DNA of 64,000 bases from Nocardioides sp. URHA0032 (GTDB taxonomy: Bacteria > Actinomycetota > Actinomycetes > Propionibacteriales > Nocardioidaceae), in contig NZ_JIAV01000015.1 of assembly GCF_000620645.1 (NCBI RefSeq), forward strand, positions 186,001-250,000, written 5' to 3'. Both the position numbers and the translations under genes were made by a program. This document shows, one piece after another, positions 45,380 to 53,342 of this stretch. A model generated the notes under the pieces. It worked only from the letters and a program-made list of their open reading frames with translations. It was not told the DNA's origin and did not search any database. Position 1 is the stretch's first letter, and each line of letters opens with the position of its first letter.

Positions 45380-46029
45380 TGCCTGACCCCCTTCAGGCCG
45401 GCGGGGGTGGCGTAGCGCTCGAGGTAGGCGGTCATCATCGTGATGCCCTCCTCGACGAGGCGCTGGTTCCCGGCGTCGTCGTGCTCGTAGGCGAGCTGGA
45501 AGACGCGGTCGCCGACCTCGACGGCCAGGGTCGCGATCTCGAGGTCGATGTCGGGCCGGGCCAGGCCGGAGCCGACGGCGTACTCGAGCAGCATCTTGGC
45601 GGTGCTCGCGTTGTGCTCGCGCCCGAACCGGTACACGGCGAGGTTGGTCCGGCCGCGGAGGTAGATCTCCACGAACGCGGGGCGGCGGCGGTAGACCGCG
45701 ACGTACGCGCCCATCGTGGTGCGCACCAGCGACCCGACCGACAGCACCTCGAGCGCCGCCAGGTCGTCCGCGACCTGCGTGTCCATCTCGTCCATGTCTC
45801 GTTGGGCAAGCGCGAGGAGGACGTCCTCCTTGTCGGCGAAGTACTGGTACAGCGAGGCGACCGGGGCGCCGGCGGCTTCCGCGATGTCGCGGGTCGTCAG
45901 GGCCTCGACGCCCCGCTCGACCACCAGCCGCGCCGCCGCGTCGAGGAGACCCTCGACGCGGCGACGGCTGCGCTCCTGCCGCGGGACCCGTCGCTTCGGG
46001 GATGTGGTCGGGGTCGCAGCCGCAGGCAT
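45376..46029 (-). CDS. TetR-family transcriptional regulator
   Basis: A 217-residue repressor with an N-terminal helix-turn-helix (RVEGLLDAAARLVVERGVEALTTRDIAEAAGAPVASLYQYFADKEDVL, split over about 24-70) and a helical ligand domain. It is the first gene of the aldolase-kinase operon and diverges from the flavin oxidase gene across 64 bp, so it probably controls one or both. The ATG at 46029 is 7 bases from a -10 box; a longer open frame upstream is rejected because it would enter the divergent gene. Confidence 0.92.
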   Translation of the reverse strand: MPAAATPTTSPKRRVPRQERSRRRVEGLLDAAARLVVERGVEALTTRDIAEAAGAPVASLYQYFADKEDVLLALAQRDMDEMDTQVADDLAALEVLSVGSLVRTTMGAYVAVYRRRPAFVEIYLRGRTNLAVYRFGREHNASTAKMLLEYAVGSGLARPDIDLEIATLAVEVGDRVFQLAYEHDDAGNQRLVEEGITMMTAYLERYATPAGLKGVRQ

Positions 46030-46036
46030 GGCGACG

Positions 46037-46042
46037 AGTGTA
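46037..46042 (-). promoter_or_regulatory. -10 box of the tetR-aldolase-kinase operon (leaderless)
   Basis: TACACT on the minus strand, 7 bases before the ATG at 46029. The short AT-richer divergent gap 46043-46093 probably holds the TetR operator, but I see no clear palindrome. Confidence 0.5.
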
Positions 46043-46093
46043 GGGTACGAAACCGAATCTGACACACGTTCACATTCAATCCCAGGAGCAGCC

Positions 46094-47584
46094 ATGACGC
46101 TCACGCGCCGATCCCTCCTCGGCAGTGGCGCCGCCACCGGAGCCCTGCTCGGCACCGGCGCCCTGCACGAGGCCGTCGCCGCCGCCTCACGGCAGGGCTC
46201 CCTGCCGAAGCAGGTCGACGCGGTCGTGGTCGGCGGCGGCATCTCCGGGCTCGTCGCCGCGCGCGAGCTCGCCCGCACGGGGCACGACGTGCTGCTGCTC
46301 GAGGCCCGCGACCGGGTCGGCGGCCGGGTGCTCAACCACCACCTGTCCGGACCGGGCACCCACGGCGCGACCATCGAGTCCGGGGGCGCGTTCATCGGCC
46401 CGACGCAGGACCACATCGCCGCCCTGGCGAAGGAGCTGAAGGTCCCGACGTTCCTGGAGTACAACACCGGGTCGAGCGTCTACGTCTCCTCGACCACCGG
46501 CCGGATGGAGTACTCCGGGACCGTGCCGCCGGACCCGACGATCCTCCCCGACGCCGCCGTGCTGCTGCAGCGGATCGACAACATGGCGGCGGAGATCGAC
46601 GTCGCCGCGCCGTGGACGCACCCGAGCGCGGCCGAGTGGGACGCCCAGACGCTCGGCGAGTGGATCCGCGCGAACGCCGTCAACGGCGAGGGCGTCGAGA
46701 ACCTCATCGAGTGCTGGACCCAGCCCGGCTTCGGCGCCGACCCCAACGAGCTCTCGCTCCTCTACGTCCTCTGGTACGTCGCGTGCTCGGGCAACGAGCA
46801 GAACCCCGGCACCTTCTCGCGCAACTCCGACACCGCGGACGGCGCCCAGGAGCGCCGGTTCGTCGGCGGCTCGCAGCTGATCCCGCTCGGCCTGGCGAAG
46901 AGGCTCGGCGACATCGTCACGCTGCGCGCGCCGGTGCGGAGGATCGAGCAGAAGGACGGCCACGTCGTCGTGCACAGCGCCCGCGGCGTGGTCCGGGCGA
47001 GGCGCGCGATCGTCGCCGCTCCCCCGCCGCTGGTGCTCGACATCGACTGGTTCCCGAAGCTGCCGGCCAAGCGGCTCCAGCTCCTCCGCCACCTCGACAT
47101 GGGCCAGCTGATGAAGTGCGACGCCGTCTACGCGAAGCCGTTCTGGCGCGAGGCCGGGCTCAACGGCTTCGGCATCAACGACTCCGGCGCGTGCCGGGCC
47201 GTCTTCGACAACTGCCCGAAGGAGGGCGAGCCCGGCGTGCTGCTCGCGTTCGTCGGCGGCGGGACCTGGCGCCAGTACGGCGTGCTGTCCCGGGCCGAGC
47301 GCAAGCAGGCCGTGCTCGAGGGGTTCGCCGCGATGTTCGGCGACGAGGCCCTGCACCCGATCGACTACGTCGAGCACGACTGGACCGAGGAGCGCTGGAC
47401 GACCGGCGGTCCGGTGGCCAACTACGCGCCGGGCACGATGCTGCAGTTCGGCTCGGCGATCCGGAGGCCGTTCGGCCGCGTGCACTGGGCGGGCACCGAG
47501 ACCTCGACGTACTGGACCGGCTACATGGACGGCGCGGTGCGGGCCGGCGAACGCGCCGCGATCGAGGTGGGGGAGCAGCTGTGA
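46094..47584 (+). CDS. Tat-exported flavin monoamine oxidase-like protein
   Basis: A 496-residue FAD amine oxidase. A twin-arginine signal (TRRSLLGSGAATGALLG, residues 4-20) predicts folded export. FAD binding follows at VVVGGGISGLVAARELA (44-60) and EARDRVGGRVLNH, and the C-terminal flavin site is HWAGTETSTYWTGYMDGAVRAGERAA. Oxidation of an amine outside the cell, giving aldehyde, ammonia and peroxide, is the family reaction. AGGAG precedes the ATG. The next gene overlaps by GTGA and encodes another secreted protein. Confidence 0.93.
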   Translation: MTLTRRSLLGSGAATGALLGTGALHEAVAAASRQGSLPKQVDAVVVGGGISGLVAARELARTGHDVLLLEARDRVGGRVLNHHLSGPGTHGATIESGGAFIGPTQDHIAALAKELKVPTFLEYNTGSSVYVSSTTGRMEYSGTVPPDPTILPDAAVLLQRIDNMAAEIDVAAPWTHPSAAEWDAQTLGEWIRANAVNGEGVENLIECWTQPGFGADPNELSLLYVLWYVACSGNEQNPGTFSRNSDTADGAQERRFVGGSQLIPLGLAKRLGDIVTLRAPVRRIEQKDGHVVVHSARGVVRARRAIVAAPPPLVLDIDWFPKLPAKRLQLLRHLDMGQLMKCDAVYAKPFWREAGLNGFGINDSGACRAVFDNCPKEGEPGVLLAFVGGGTWRQYGVLSRAERKQAVLEGFAAMFGDEALHPIDYVEHDWTEERWTTGGPVANYAPGTMLQFGSAIRRPFGRVHWAGTETSTYWTGYMDGAVRAGERAAIEVGEQL

Positions 47585-48606
47585 GGCGGCTGCTCCCCGT
47601 GCTGGTCGCGGCACTCCTGGTGGCCGCTCCTGCGGCCGCCGTACCTCGAGAGAAGTGGGACACCCAGGTGTTCTCGCTGGTCCCGGCGCCGGGCTACCCG
47701 GCGTACGTGCACGTGCACACGAACGGCCGGGTGTACGCCGGCACCTACATCTCGTCGGGCAGCACGGTGCCGTCGAGGGTGTTCGAGTGGACGAAGGACG
47801 GCGCCCTGCTGCGGTCCTGGCGGGTGCCCGGCCAGCACCTCGACGAGGACCACGGCGTGCAGGTCGCGAACCAGACGAGGAGAGGGCGGCTGGTTCTCCT
47901 GGAGACCTCGACGAGGTCGGTCCTCACCCTCGACGTGACGACCGGGAGGTTCCGCCGGGTGGCGACCTTCCCGGAGGGCGCGATCCCCAACTATGCCTCG
48001 TGGGGCCCGGGCGGCGCGCTCTATGTCACCGACTACGGCCAGGGCGTGATCTGGCGGCTGCCTCACGGCTCGCACACGCCCCAGCGGTGGCTCGAGTCGC
48101 CGGCGCTGGCGGGCGCGATCGAGTTCGGCACCACCGGCATCCGCTACCGCCCCGGCCGGCACGACTTCCTCATCACCCAGCAGACCGTGAGCGACGGCAG
48201 CGACCTGCCGACCAACGGGGCTCTCTACCGACTGCCGGTCCGAGACGACGGCTCGCCCGGAGAGCTCGAGACGCTGTGGACCTCACAGCCCGGCGATCTG
48301 CCGGACGGCTTCGGCATCGGGCGGTCCGGCCACCTGTACGTCGCCCTCGCCGGGCTGTCGAACCAGCTCGTCGAGCTGACCGCAGCGGGAGAAGAGGTGG
48401 CGCGCTTCCCGGACGCGCCGCTGACCGGAGACAACGGCTCGCCGATCCCGTTCGACACCCCGTGCAGCGCGACGTTCCTCGGCAAGCGGGTGCTGGTCGC
48501 CAACCAGTCCGCTGTCGAGGGCGACAGGACCCACCAGGCGATCCTCGACGTGTACGTCGGCGAGGCCGGGCGGGCGCCGTACCTGCCGAGGCGCGCGACC
48601 CTCTAG
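47581..48606 (+). CDS. Secreted beta-propeller-like protein (SMP-30/NHL type)
   Basis: A 341-residue protein with a signal peptide (about 1-20, LLPVLVAALLVAAPAAA) and repeating strands typical of six-bladed propellers (NGRVYAGTYISSG, IPNYASWGPGGALYVTDYGQGVIWRL, LPDGFGIGRSGHLYVALAGLSNQLVEL). Relatives bind metals and may be lactonases or scaffolds. The GTG start overlaps the stop of the Tat oxidase (GTGA, 47581-47584), so both are made and exported together and may act on one substrate. Its TAG stop is part of the next gene's -10 box. Confidence 0.85.
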   Translation: MRRLLPVLVAALLVAAPAAAVPREKWDTQVFSLVPAPGYPAYVHVHTNGRVYAGTYISSGSTVPSRVFEWTKDGALLRSWRVPGQHLDEDHGVQVANQTRRGRLVLLETSTRSVLTLDVTTGRFRRVATFPEGAIPNYASWGPGGALYVTDYGQGVIWRLPHGSHTPQRWLESPALAGAIEFGTTGIRYRPGRHDFLITQQTVSDGSDLPTNGALYRLPVRDDGSPGELETLWTSQPGDLPDGFGIGRSGHLYVALAGLSNQLVELTAAGEEVARFPDAPLTGDNGSPIPFDTPCSATFLGKRVLVANQSAVEGDRTHQAILDVYVGEAGRAPYLPRRATL

Positions 48607-48609
48607 CCT
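48604..48609 (+). promoter_or_regulatory. -10 box of the uracil-DNA glycosylase gene (leaderless)
   Basis: TAGCCT, 6 bases before the ATG at 48616; its first three bases are the stop codon of the preceding gene. Confidence 0.6.
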
Positions 48610-48615
48610 CCCGGC

Positions 48616-49311
48616 ATGGGCGGCGCACTCGCGGGACTCGTCGACAAGGGCCTGATGGCGCCGGACTGGGCCGAGGCCCTGGCGCCGGTGGACGACCGGA
48701 TCGGCGCGATGGGCCGGTTCCTGCGGGAGGAGAACGCCGCGGGCCGGGGCTACCAGCCCGCCGGCGACCGGGTCTTCCGGGCGTTCCAGCGGCCGCTGTC
48801 CGAGGTCCGCGTGCTCGTCGTCGGGCAGGACCCGTACCCCAACCCGGGCCACCCGATCGGCCTGTCCTTCGCCGTCGACGCCCACGTGCGGCCGCTGCCG
48901 CCGAGCCTGGTCAACATCTACACCGAGCTGCGGTCCGACCTCGGCATCGAGCCACCGCCGCACGGCGACCTGACCGCGTGGGCCGACCAGGGCGTGATGC
49001 TGCTCAACCGAGCACTGACCGTGCAGCCGCACAAGTCGGCCGCGCACCGCGGCAAGGGCTGGGAGCCGATCACCCAGTGCGCGATCGAGGCGCTGGTACG
49101 CCGCGGCGGCGCGTGCGTTGCGATCCTGTGGGGCAGCGACGCCCGCAACCTCAGGCCGATGCTCGGCGCGGTCCCGGTGGTCGAGTCCCCGCACCCGTCG
49201 CCCCTGTCGGCGTACCGCGGCTTCTTCGGCTCCCGGCCGTTCAGCCAGGTGAACGCGCTGCTTGAGCAGCAGGGCGGCGAGCCGGTGGACTGGCGGATCC
49301 CGGCGGCCTGA
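48616..49311 (+). CDS. ung: Uracil-DNA glycosylase (family 1)
   Basis: A 231-residue repair enzyme that removes uracil from DNA. The water-activating loop is [16 protein letters not shown] with D72, the uracil-recognition part is [19 protein letters not shown], and the minor-groove leucine loop is [20 protein letters not shown]. Length and motif order fit Ung. No LexA box precedes it. The 124-bp gap to the dioxygenase holds only that gene's promoter elements. Confidence 0.96.
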   Translation: MGGALAGLVDKGLMAPDWAEALAPVDDRIGAMGRFLREENAAGRGYQPAGDRVFRAFQRPLSEVRVLVVGQDPYPNPGHPIGLSFAVDAHVRPLPPSLVNIYTELRSDLGIEPPPHGDLTAWADQGVMLLNRALTVQPHKSAAHRGKGWEPITQCAIEALVRRGGACVAILWGSDARNLRPMLGAVPVVESPHPSPLSAYRGFFGSRPFSQVNALLEQQGGEPVDWRIPAA

Positions 49312-49400
49312 CCAGCGGGACCTTCGCGCGTTCCGGCTGCGCGGGTGCCGCATCGCCTGGCACCCGGGCTGGACTAGGGGTCTGGTCCCGGCGCCAAAGG

Positions 49401-49429
49401 GAATACAGTTGAAGATACAACCAGTTGAG
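49401..49429 (+). promoter_or_regulatory. Near-palindromic operator candidate before the DODA dioxygenase
   Basis: AGTTGAAGATACAACC (49407-49422) is close to an inverted repeat (GTTG-N6-CAAC), like operators of MarR-type regulators. It overlaps TACAACCAGTTGAG (49416-49429), one base off the TNNAACNNGTTNNA pattern found at 55034 and 57440. Confidence 0.4.
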
Positions 49430-49435
49430 GTGAAC

Positions 49436-50209
49436 ATGACCGACCGGATGCCTGCCCTCTACATCGGCCACGGTGCGCCGCCGCTCCTCGACGACCCGAC
49501 CTGGTCCGGCCAGCTCGCGGCCTGGGCGCAGGACCTGCCGCGCCCGAAGGCGATCCTGATCGTCAGCGCGCACTGGGAGTCCGCGCCGGTGATGCTCTCC
49601 GCGAGCGGCGCGCCCCTCGTCTACGACTTCGGCGGCTTCGACGAGAAGTACTACCGGATGACCTACGAGACGCCGGACGCGTCCGCGCTCGCCGCCCGCG
49701 TGGCCGCGATGATGCCGGCGACCGAGCCGGTGCACCAGCACGCCAGCCGCGGCCTCGACCACGGCGCGTGGGTGCCCCTGCGGATCATGTACCCCGAGGC
49801 CGACGTCCCGGTGCTGCAGCTGTCGCTGCCCACCCAGGACCCGGTCCGGCTGCTGGCACTCGGCGAGCGGCTCCGGCCGCTGCGGGACGAGGGCGTGCTG
49901 ATCATCGGATCCGGCTTCCTCACCCACGGCCTCCCCTTCCTGACCGAGTGGCGCATCGACGCGGCCGCCCCGGGCTGGTCCACCGACTTCGACGCGTGGG
50001 CCGGCGAGGCCCTGGCGCGCGGCGACGTCGACGCGCTCGCCCGCTACCGCACCGAGGCGCCCGGCATGCCGTACGCCCACCCGACCGTCGAGCACTACAC
50101 GCCGCTCTTCGTCACCCTCGGCGCCGCCACCGACCCCGAGTCCCCCGGCCTCCAGGTCATCGACGGGTTCTGGATGGGGCTGTCGAAGCGCTCGCTGCAG
50201 GTTGCCTGA
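49436..50209 (+). CDS. Class III extradiol ring-cleavage dioxygenase (DODA type)
   Basis: A 257-residue protein of the LigB/DODA family. Metal ligands are in LYIGHGAPPL, ILIVSAHWES and HQHASRGLDHGAWVPLRIMYP; GSGFLTHGLPF and AHPTVEHYTPLFVTLGAA complete the active site. Members cleave catechol-type rings or act as quinone-linked oxygenases such as YgiD. The ATG at 49436 has TGAGGTGA upstream; the frame stays open upstream but overlaps ung. No aromatic-degradation genes are adjacent. Confidence 0.92.
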   Translation: MTDRMPALYIGHGAPPLLDDPTWSGQLAAWAQDLPRPKAILIVSAHWESAPVMLSASGAPLVYDFGGFDEKYYRMTYETPDASALAARVAAMMPATEPVHQHASRGLDHGAWVPLRIMYPEADVPVLQLSLPTQDPVRLLALGERLRPLRDEGVLIIGSGFLTHGLPFLTEWRIDAAAPGWSTDFDAWAGEALARGDVDALARYRTEAPGMPYAHPTVEHYTPLFVTLGAATDPESPGLQVIDGFWMGLSKRSLQVA

Positions 50210-50212
50210 CAC

Positions 50213-50284
50213 GTCGGGTTTCACCGGCTGACCGGAGAAACCCGACCGACACGCCGGGCACCATCGGCGTGTCCGTCGGGTTTC
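50213..50284. terminator. Bidirectional terminator with two competing hairpins
   Basis: GAAACCCGAC (50237-50246) can pair with GTCGGGTTTC on its left (50213-50222) or with a second copy on its right (50275-50284). The right-hand fold has 20-base arms with one mismatch (50237-50256 with 50265-50284) and an 8-base loop. It fills the gap between the convergent dioxygenase and aldo/keto reductase genes. Confidence 0.75.
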
Positions 50285-50295
50285 CCCGGACAAGT

Positions 50296-51252
50296 TCAGC
50301 CCGCGGTCACCGCGTCGAGCTCGACCAGGTCGTCCTCGGAGGGCCGCCAGCGCAGCGCCGCGGCGTTCGCGCGGACCTGGTCGCCCGAGGTCGCACCCGA
50401 GATCACCGAGGCGACCGCGGGCTGGGCGGCGAGGCCGGCGACGGCCACGTCGAGCGGGGTGAGGTCGCGCGCCGCGGCGTACGTCTCGAAGGCCTCGATG
50501 CGGTCCCAGTCGGCGTTCCTCAGCCACGAAGACCGGGCCGGGTCGAGCGCGGCGCGCGATCCCGCCGGCGCATCGGCGCCGCGCTTGTACTTGCCCGTCA
50601 GCAGGCCGTACTCCAGCGGGAAGAATGGCAGCAGGCCGAGGCCGAACTGCGTCGCGGCCGGCACGACCTCCGCCTCGACCGTGCGGTCGAGCAGCGAGTA
50701 GCGGTTCTGCACCGAGACGAACGCCTCGAGGCCCGCGGAGCGGGCCGTCCAGGCGGCGTCGGCGACCTGCCAGCCGGCGAAGTTCGAGCAGCCGACGTAC
50801 CGCACCTTGCCCTCGCGGACCAGGTCGGTGAGCGCGGACAGCGTCTCCTCGATCGGCGTCACGCCGTCGGGCTCGTGCAGCTGGTAGAGGTCGACGTGGT
50901 CGGTCCTCAGCCGCCGCAGGGACGCCTCGACCGCACGGCGTACGTAGCGGCGCGAGGCGCGTGCGCCGAAGTCGGCACCGTTCGCGCCACGCATGTCCAT
51001 GCCGAACTTGGTCGCGACCACGAAGTCGTCGCGCTGCCCCTGCAGCGCCTCACCGAGCAGCTCCTCGCTGGCGCCGGCCGGATCGCCGTAGATGTCCGCC
51101 GTGTCGAGCAGCGTCACGCCGACGTCGCGCGCCGCGGCCAGGATGCCGCGCACGCCGGCCAGGTCGACGCGCCGCCCGAACGCGTTGCAGCCGACACCGA
51201 CCGCGCTCACCATGAGTCCCGAGCTGCCCAGCGGGCGGTAGGTCATCTCCAC
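50296..51252 (-). CDS. Aldo/keto reductase
   Basis: A 318-residue NADPH-dependent reductase. The fold and active site are clear: the catalytic Asp and Tyr in LLDTADIYGDPAGASEELLGEAL, the Lys in FVVATKFGMDM, the His in HVDLYQLHEPDG, and the cofactor loop in VASVISGATSGDQVRANAAAL. The start is GTG at 51252, because TACTGT lies 7 bases upstream; the ATG two codons later is too close to any RBS. It reduces a carbonyl; substrate unknown. Confidence 0.93.
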   Translation of the reverse strand: MEMTYRPLGSSGLMVSAVGVGCNAFGRRVDLAGVRGILAAARDVGVTLLDTADIYGDPAGASEELLGEALQGQRDDFVVATKFGMDMRGANGADFGARASRRYVRRAVEASLRRLRTDHVDLYQLHEPDGVTPIEETLSALTDLVREGKVRYVGCSNFAGWQVADAAWTARSAGLEAFVSVQNRYSLLDRTVEAEVVPAATQFGLGLLPFFPLEYGLLTGKYKRGADAPAGSRAALDPARSSWLRNADWDRIEAFETYAAARDLTPLDVAVAGLAAQPAVASVISGATSGDQVRANAAALRWRPSEDDLVELDAVTAG

Positions 51253-51259
51253 GGCAGCG

Positions 51260-51265
51260 ACAGTA
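51260..51265 (-). promoter_or_regulatory. -10 box of the aldo/keto reductase gene (leaderless)
   Basis: TACTGT on the minus strand, 7 bases before the GTG at 51252; it lies in the 23-bp gap after the cupin gene. Confidence 0.5.
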
Positions 51266-51275
51266 CGTCGCGGTG

Positions 51276-51761
51276 TCACACCCAGTACGTGTCGTGGCGG
51301 AGCATGAATTCCGCGCGCTGCTCCTCGGTCATCTGCTCGCCCCTCGCGAGGGTCTCGAAGTAGTCCTCGCGCGGGCCGCCCGGCGCGAACATCAGCAGCA
51401 TCGACGCCCCGCCACCACCGCGGAAGCCGTGCAGCCCGCCCTCGGGCACGTAGAGGAAGTCGCCGCTGCGCGCGGTGACCCACTCGCGCCCGTCGTACAG
51501 CCGCACCTCGCCGGAGAGCACGTAGAACTGCTCGGAGATGGCCCGGTGGAAGTGCGGGTCCGGCCCGGTCTCGGCGTCGCCGAAGGTCCAGCGGTAGAGC
51601 CCGAAGCGGCCCGCGGTCTGCTCGCCGGTGGCGAGGTACTCGCACGTCCCGCCGCCGCGGTAGGTGATCTCGGGCGGCTCGTCGTCGCGCCGGATCCACG
51701 CCGAGACCTCACCGCCCTCGCCGTGGTAGGTGTCGGGCGGGTACGGCCGGGGCAGCGACAT
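51276..51761 (-). CDS. Cupin-domain protein
   Basis: A 161-residue single-domain cupin. The two cupin motifs are visible: DPHFHRAISEQFYVLSGEVRLYDG (metal-binding His and Glu) and DFLYVPEGGLHGFRG (second His). An N-terminal strand region precedes them (GGEVSAWIRRDDEPPEITYRG). Cupins range from dioxygenases and isomerases to sensors; nothing here decides which. The ATG at 51761 is 6 bases from a -10 box. Confidence 0.9.
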   Translation of the reverse strand: MSLPRPYPPDTYHGEGGEVSAWIRRDDEPPEITYRGGGTCEYLATGEQTAGRFGLYRWTFGDAETGPDPHFHRAISEQFYVLSGEVRLYDGREWVTARSGDFLYVPEGGLHGFRGGGGASMLLMFAPGGPREDYFETLARGEQMTEEQRAEFMLRHDTYWV

Positions 51762-51767
51762 GCCCCC

Positions 51768-51773
51768 AACGTA
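51768..51773 (-). promoter_or_regulatory. -10 box of the cupin gene (leaderless)
   Basis: TACGTT on the minus strand, 6 bases before the ATG at 51761, in the 18-bp gap after the aldehyde dehydrogenase gene. Confidence 0.55.
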
Positions 51774-51779
51774 CGACGG

Positions 51780-53339
51780 TCAGCGGATGCCGGTCTTCCG
51801 CATCATCCGCAGCCCGCCGAGCATCCCCTTGACGTACTTGTCGTAGTCCTGGCCGGGCTTCGCGCCCATCACCTGCTTCTTCAGCACGGCGAGGTTCTGA
51901 ACGTCGGTGTACTTGAGCATGCCCTGGTCACCGTGCCGCGCGCCGACGCCGGACTGCTTCACGCCGCCGGACGGCGTGCCCTTGGAGGCGAACGCGGTCG
52001 CGAGGATGTCGTTGACGTTGACGTTGCCGGACTCGATCCGCCGGCCGACCTGGCAGGCGGTGCTCACGTCGCCGCCCCAGACCGAGGCGTTGAGGCCGTA
52101 CTCGGTGTCGTTCGCGAGCGCGACCGCCTCGTCGACGGTCCGGTAGGAGTGCAGCGCGACGACCGGGCCGAAGGTCTCGGTGACGCCCGCGAGCATGTCC
52201 TTCGTGACGCCCTCGAGGATCGTCGGCTCGAAGAACGCCGGGCCGAGGTCGGGCCGCGGCCTGCCGCCGGTGAGCACCGTGGCGCCCTTGGCGACCGCGT
52301 CGTCGACATGCGACTTCACGCGCTCCATGTGGTCGGGAGAGACCAGCGAGCCCATGTCCGGACCGAAGTCGTACGCCGCGCCGATCGTCAGCGCCTCCGT
52401 GGCCGCGACGAAGCGGTCGCGGAACTCGGCGTACCGCGACTCGGGCAGGTACATCCGCTCGATGTGCATGCAGATCTGCCCGGTGTTGCCGAACGCACCG
52501 AAGATCGCGCCGTGGACGACCTCGTCGAGGTTCGCGTCGTCGAGCACGATCATCGGGTTCTTGCCGCCCAGCTCGAGGCAGCAGCCGATCAGGTTGCGCC
52601 CGGCCCGCTCGCCGATCACCCGGCCGGTCGCGGTCGAGCCGGTGAACATCACGTAGTTCGCGTTGTCGATCAGCGTCGGGCCGACGTCCGGGCCTTCGCC
52701 GCACACGACCTGGAAGAGACCTTGCGGCAGGCCGGCCTGCTCGAGCATCTGCACGCCGTACAACGGCGACAACGCGGTCTTGTTGTCCGGCTTGAGCACG
52801 ATCGCGTTGCCGGCCATCAGCGCCGAGATGGAGTCGGAGATGCCGGTCGCGAACGGGAAGTTCCAGGGCGCGATGATGCCGACGACGCCCTTGGGCTGGC
52901 GGATCTCGGTGGACGTCGACAGCAGCGGCACCGGCCCGCCCCGCTTGACCGGCGCGAGCAGCTTGGGCGCCCGCTTGAGGTAGTGGCTCATCACCATCAC
53001 CGGGTCGCAGGTCTCCTCGATCGCCATCCGGCGGTTCTTGCCGCTCTCGGCCTGGATCAGGTCGGTGGTGGTCTGCGCGTTGTCGAGGAACAGGGTGTGC
53101 GCGCGCTTGAAGACCGCCAGCCGCTCCTTGAGCGGGCGCGCCGCCCACTCGGCCTGCGCCGCCCGCGCGGTCGCGAACGCCTGCTCGATGTCAGCGGGCG
53201 TCGACTGCGGCAGCTCGACGAGGAGGTCACCGGTGTAGACCTCGGTCAGCTTCCACGAGCCCCCGCTGGTCGACGGCACGCGGGCGACCAGGCCCTGGAG
53301 GAACGAGTCGGTCAGGGAGGCAGGTCGCTGCAGTGTCAT
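51780..53339 (-). CDS. Succinate-semialdehyde-dehydrogenase-like aldehyde dehydrogenase
   Basis: A 519-residue NAD(P)-dependent aldehyde dehydrogenase. The substrate-pocket asparagine is in IIAPWNFPFATGI, the glutamate in LELGGKNPMIVLDDANLDEV, and the nucleophilic cysteine in FGNTGQICMHIERMYL. The last pattern is typical of GabD2-like enzymes. The substrate is probably an aldehyde made by the GMC oxidoreductase, whose gene ends 3 bp upstream. The pair shares the promoter region containing a KstR-type operator. Confidence 0.92.
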   Translation of the reverse strand: MTLQRPASLTDSFLQGLVARVPSTSGGSWKLTEVYTGDLLVELPQSTPADIEQAFATARAAQAEWAARPLKERLAVFKRAHTLFLDNAQTTTDLIQAESGKNRRMAIEETCDPVMVMSHYLKRAPKLLAPVKRGGPVPLLSTSTEIRQPKGVVGIIAPWNFPFATGISDSISALMAGNAIVLKPDNKTALSPLYGVQMLEQAGLPQGLFQVVCGEGPDVGPTLIDNANYVMFTGSTATGRVIGERAGRNLIGCCLELGGKNPMIVLDDANLDEVVHGAIFGAFGNTGQICMHIERMYLPESRYAEFRDRFVAATEALTIGAAYDFGPDMGSLVSPDHMERVKSHVDDAVAKGATVLTGGRPRPDLGPAFFEPTILEGVTKDMLAGVTETFGPVVALHSYRTVDEAVALANDTEYGLNASVWGGDVSTACQVGRRIESGNVNVNDILATAFASKGTPSGGVKQSGVGARHGDQGMLKYTDVQNLAVLKKQVMGAKPGQDYDKYVKGMLGGLRMMRKTGIR

Positions 53340-53342
53340 GTC

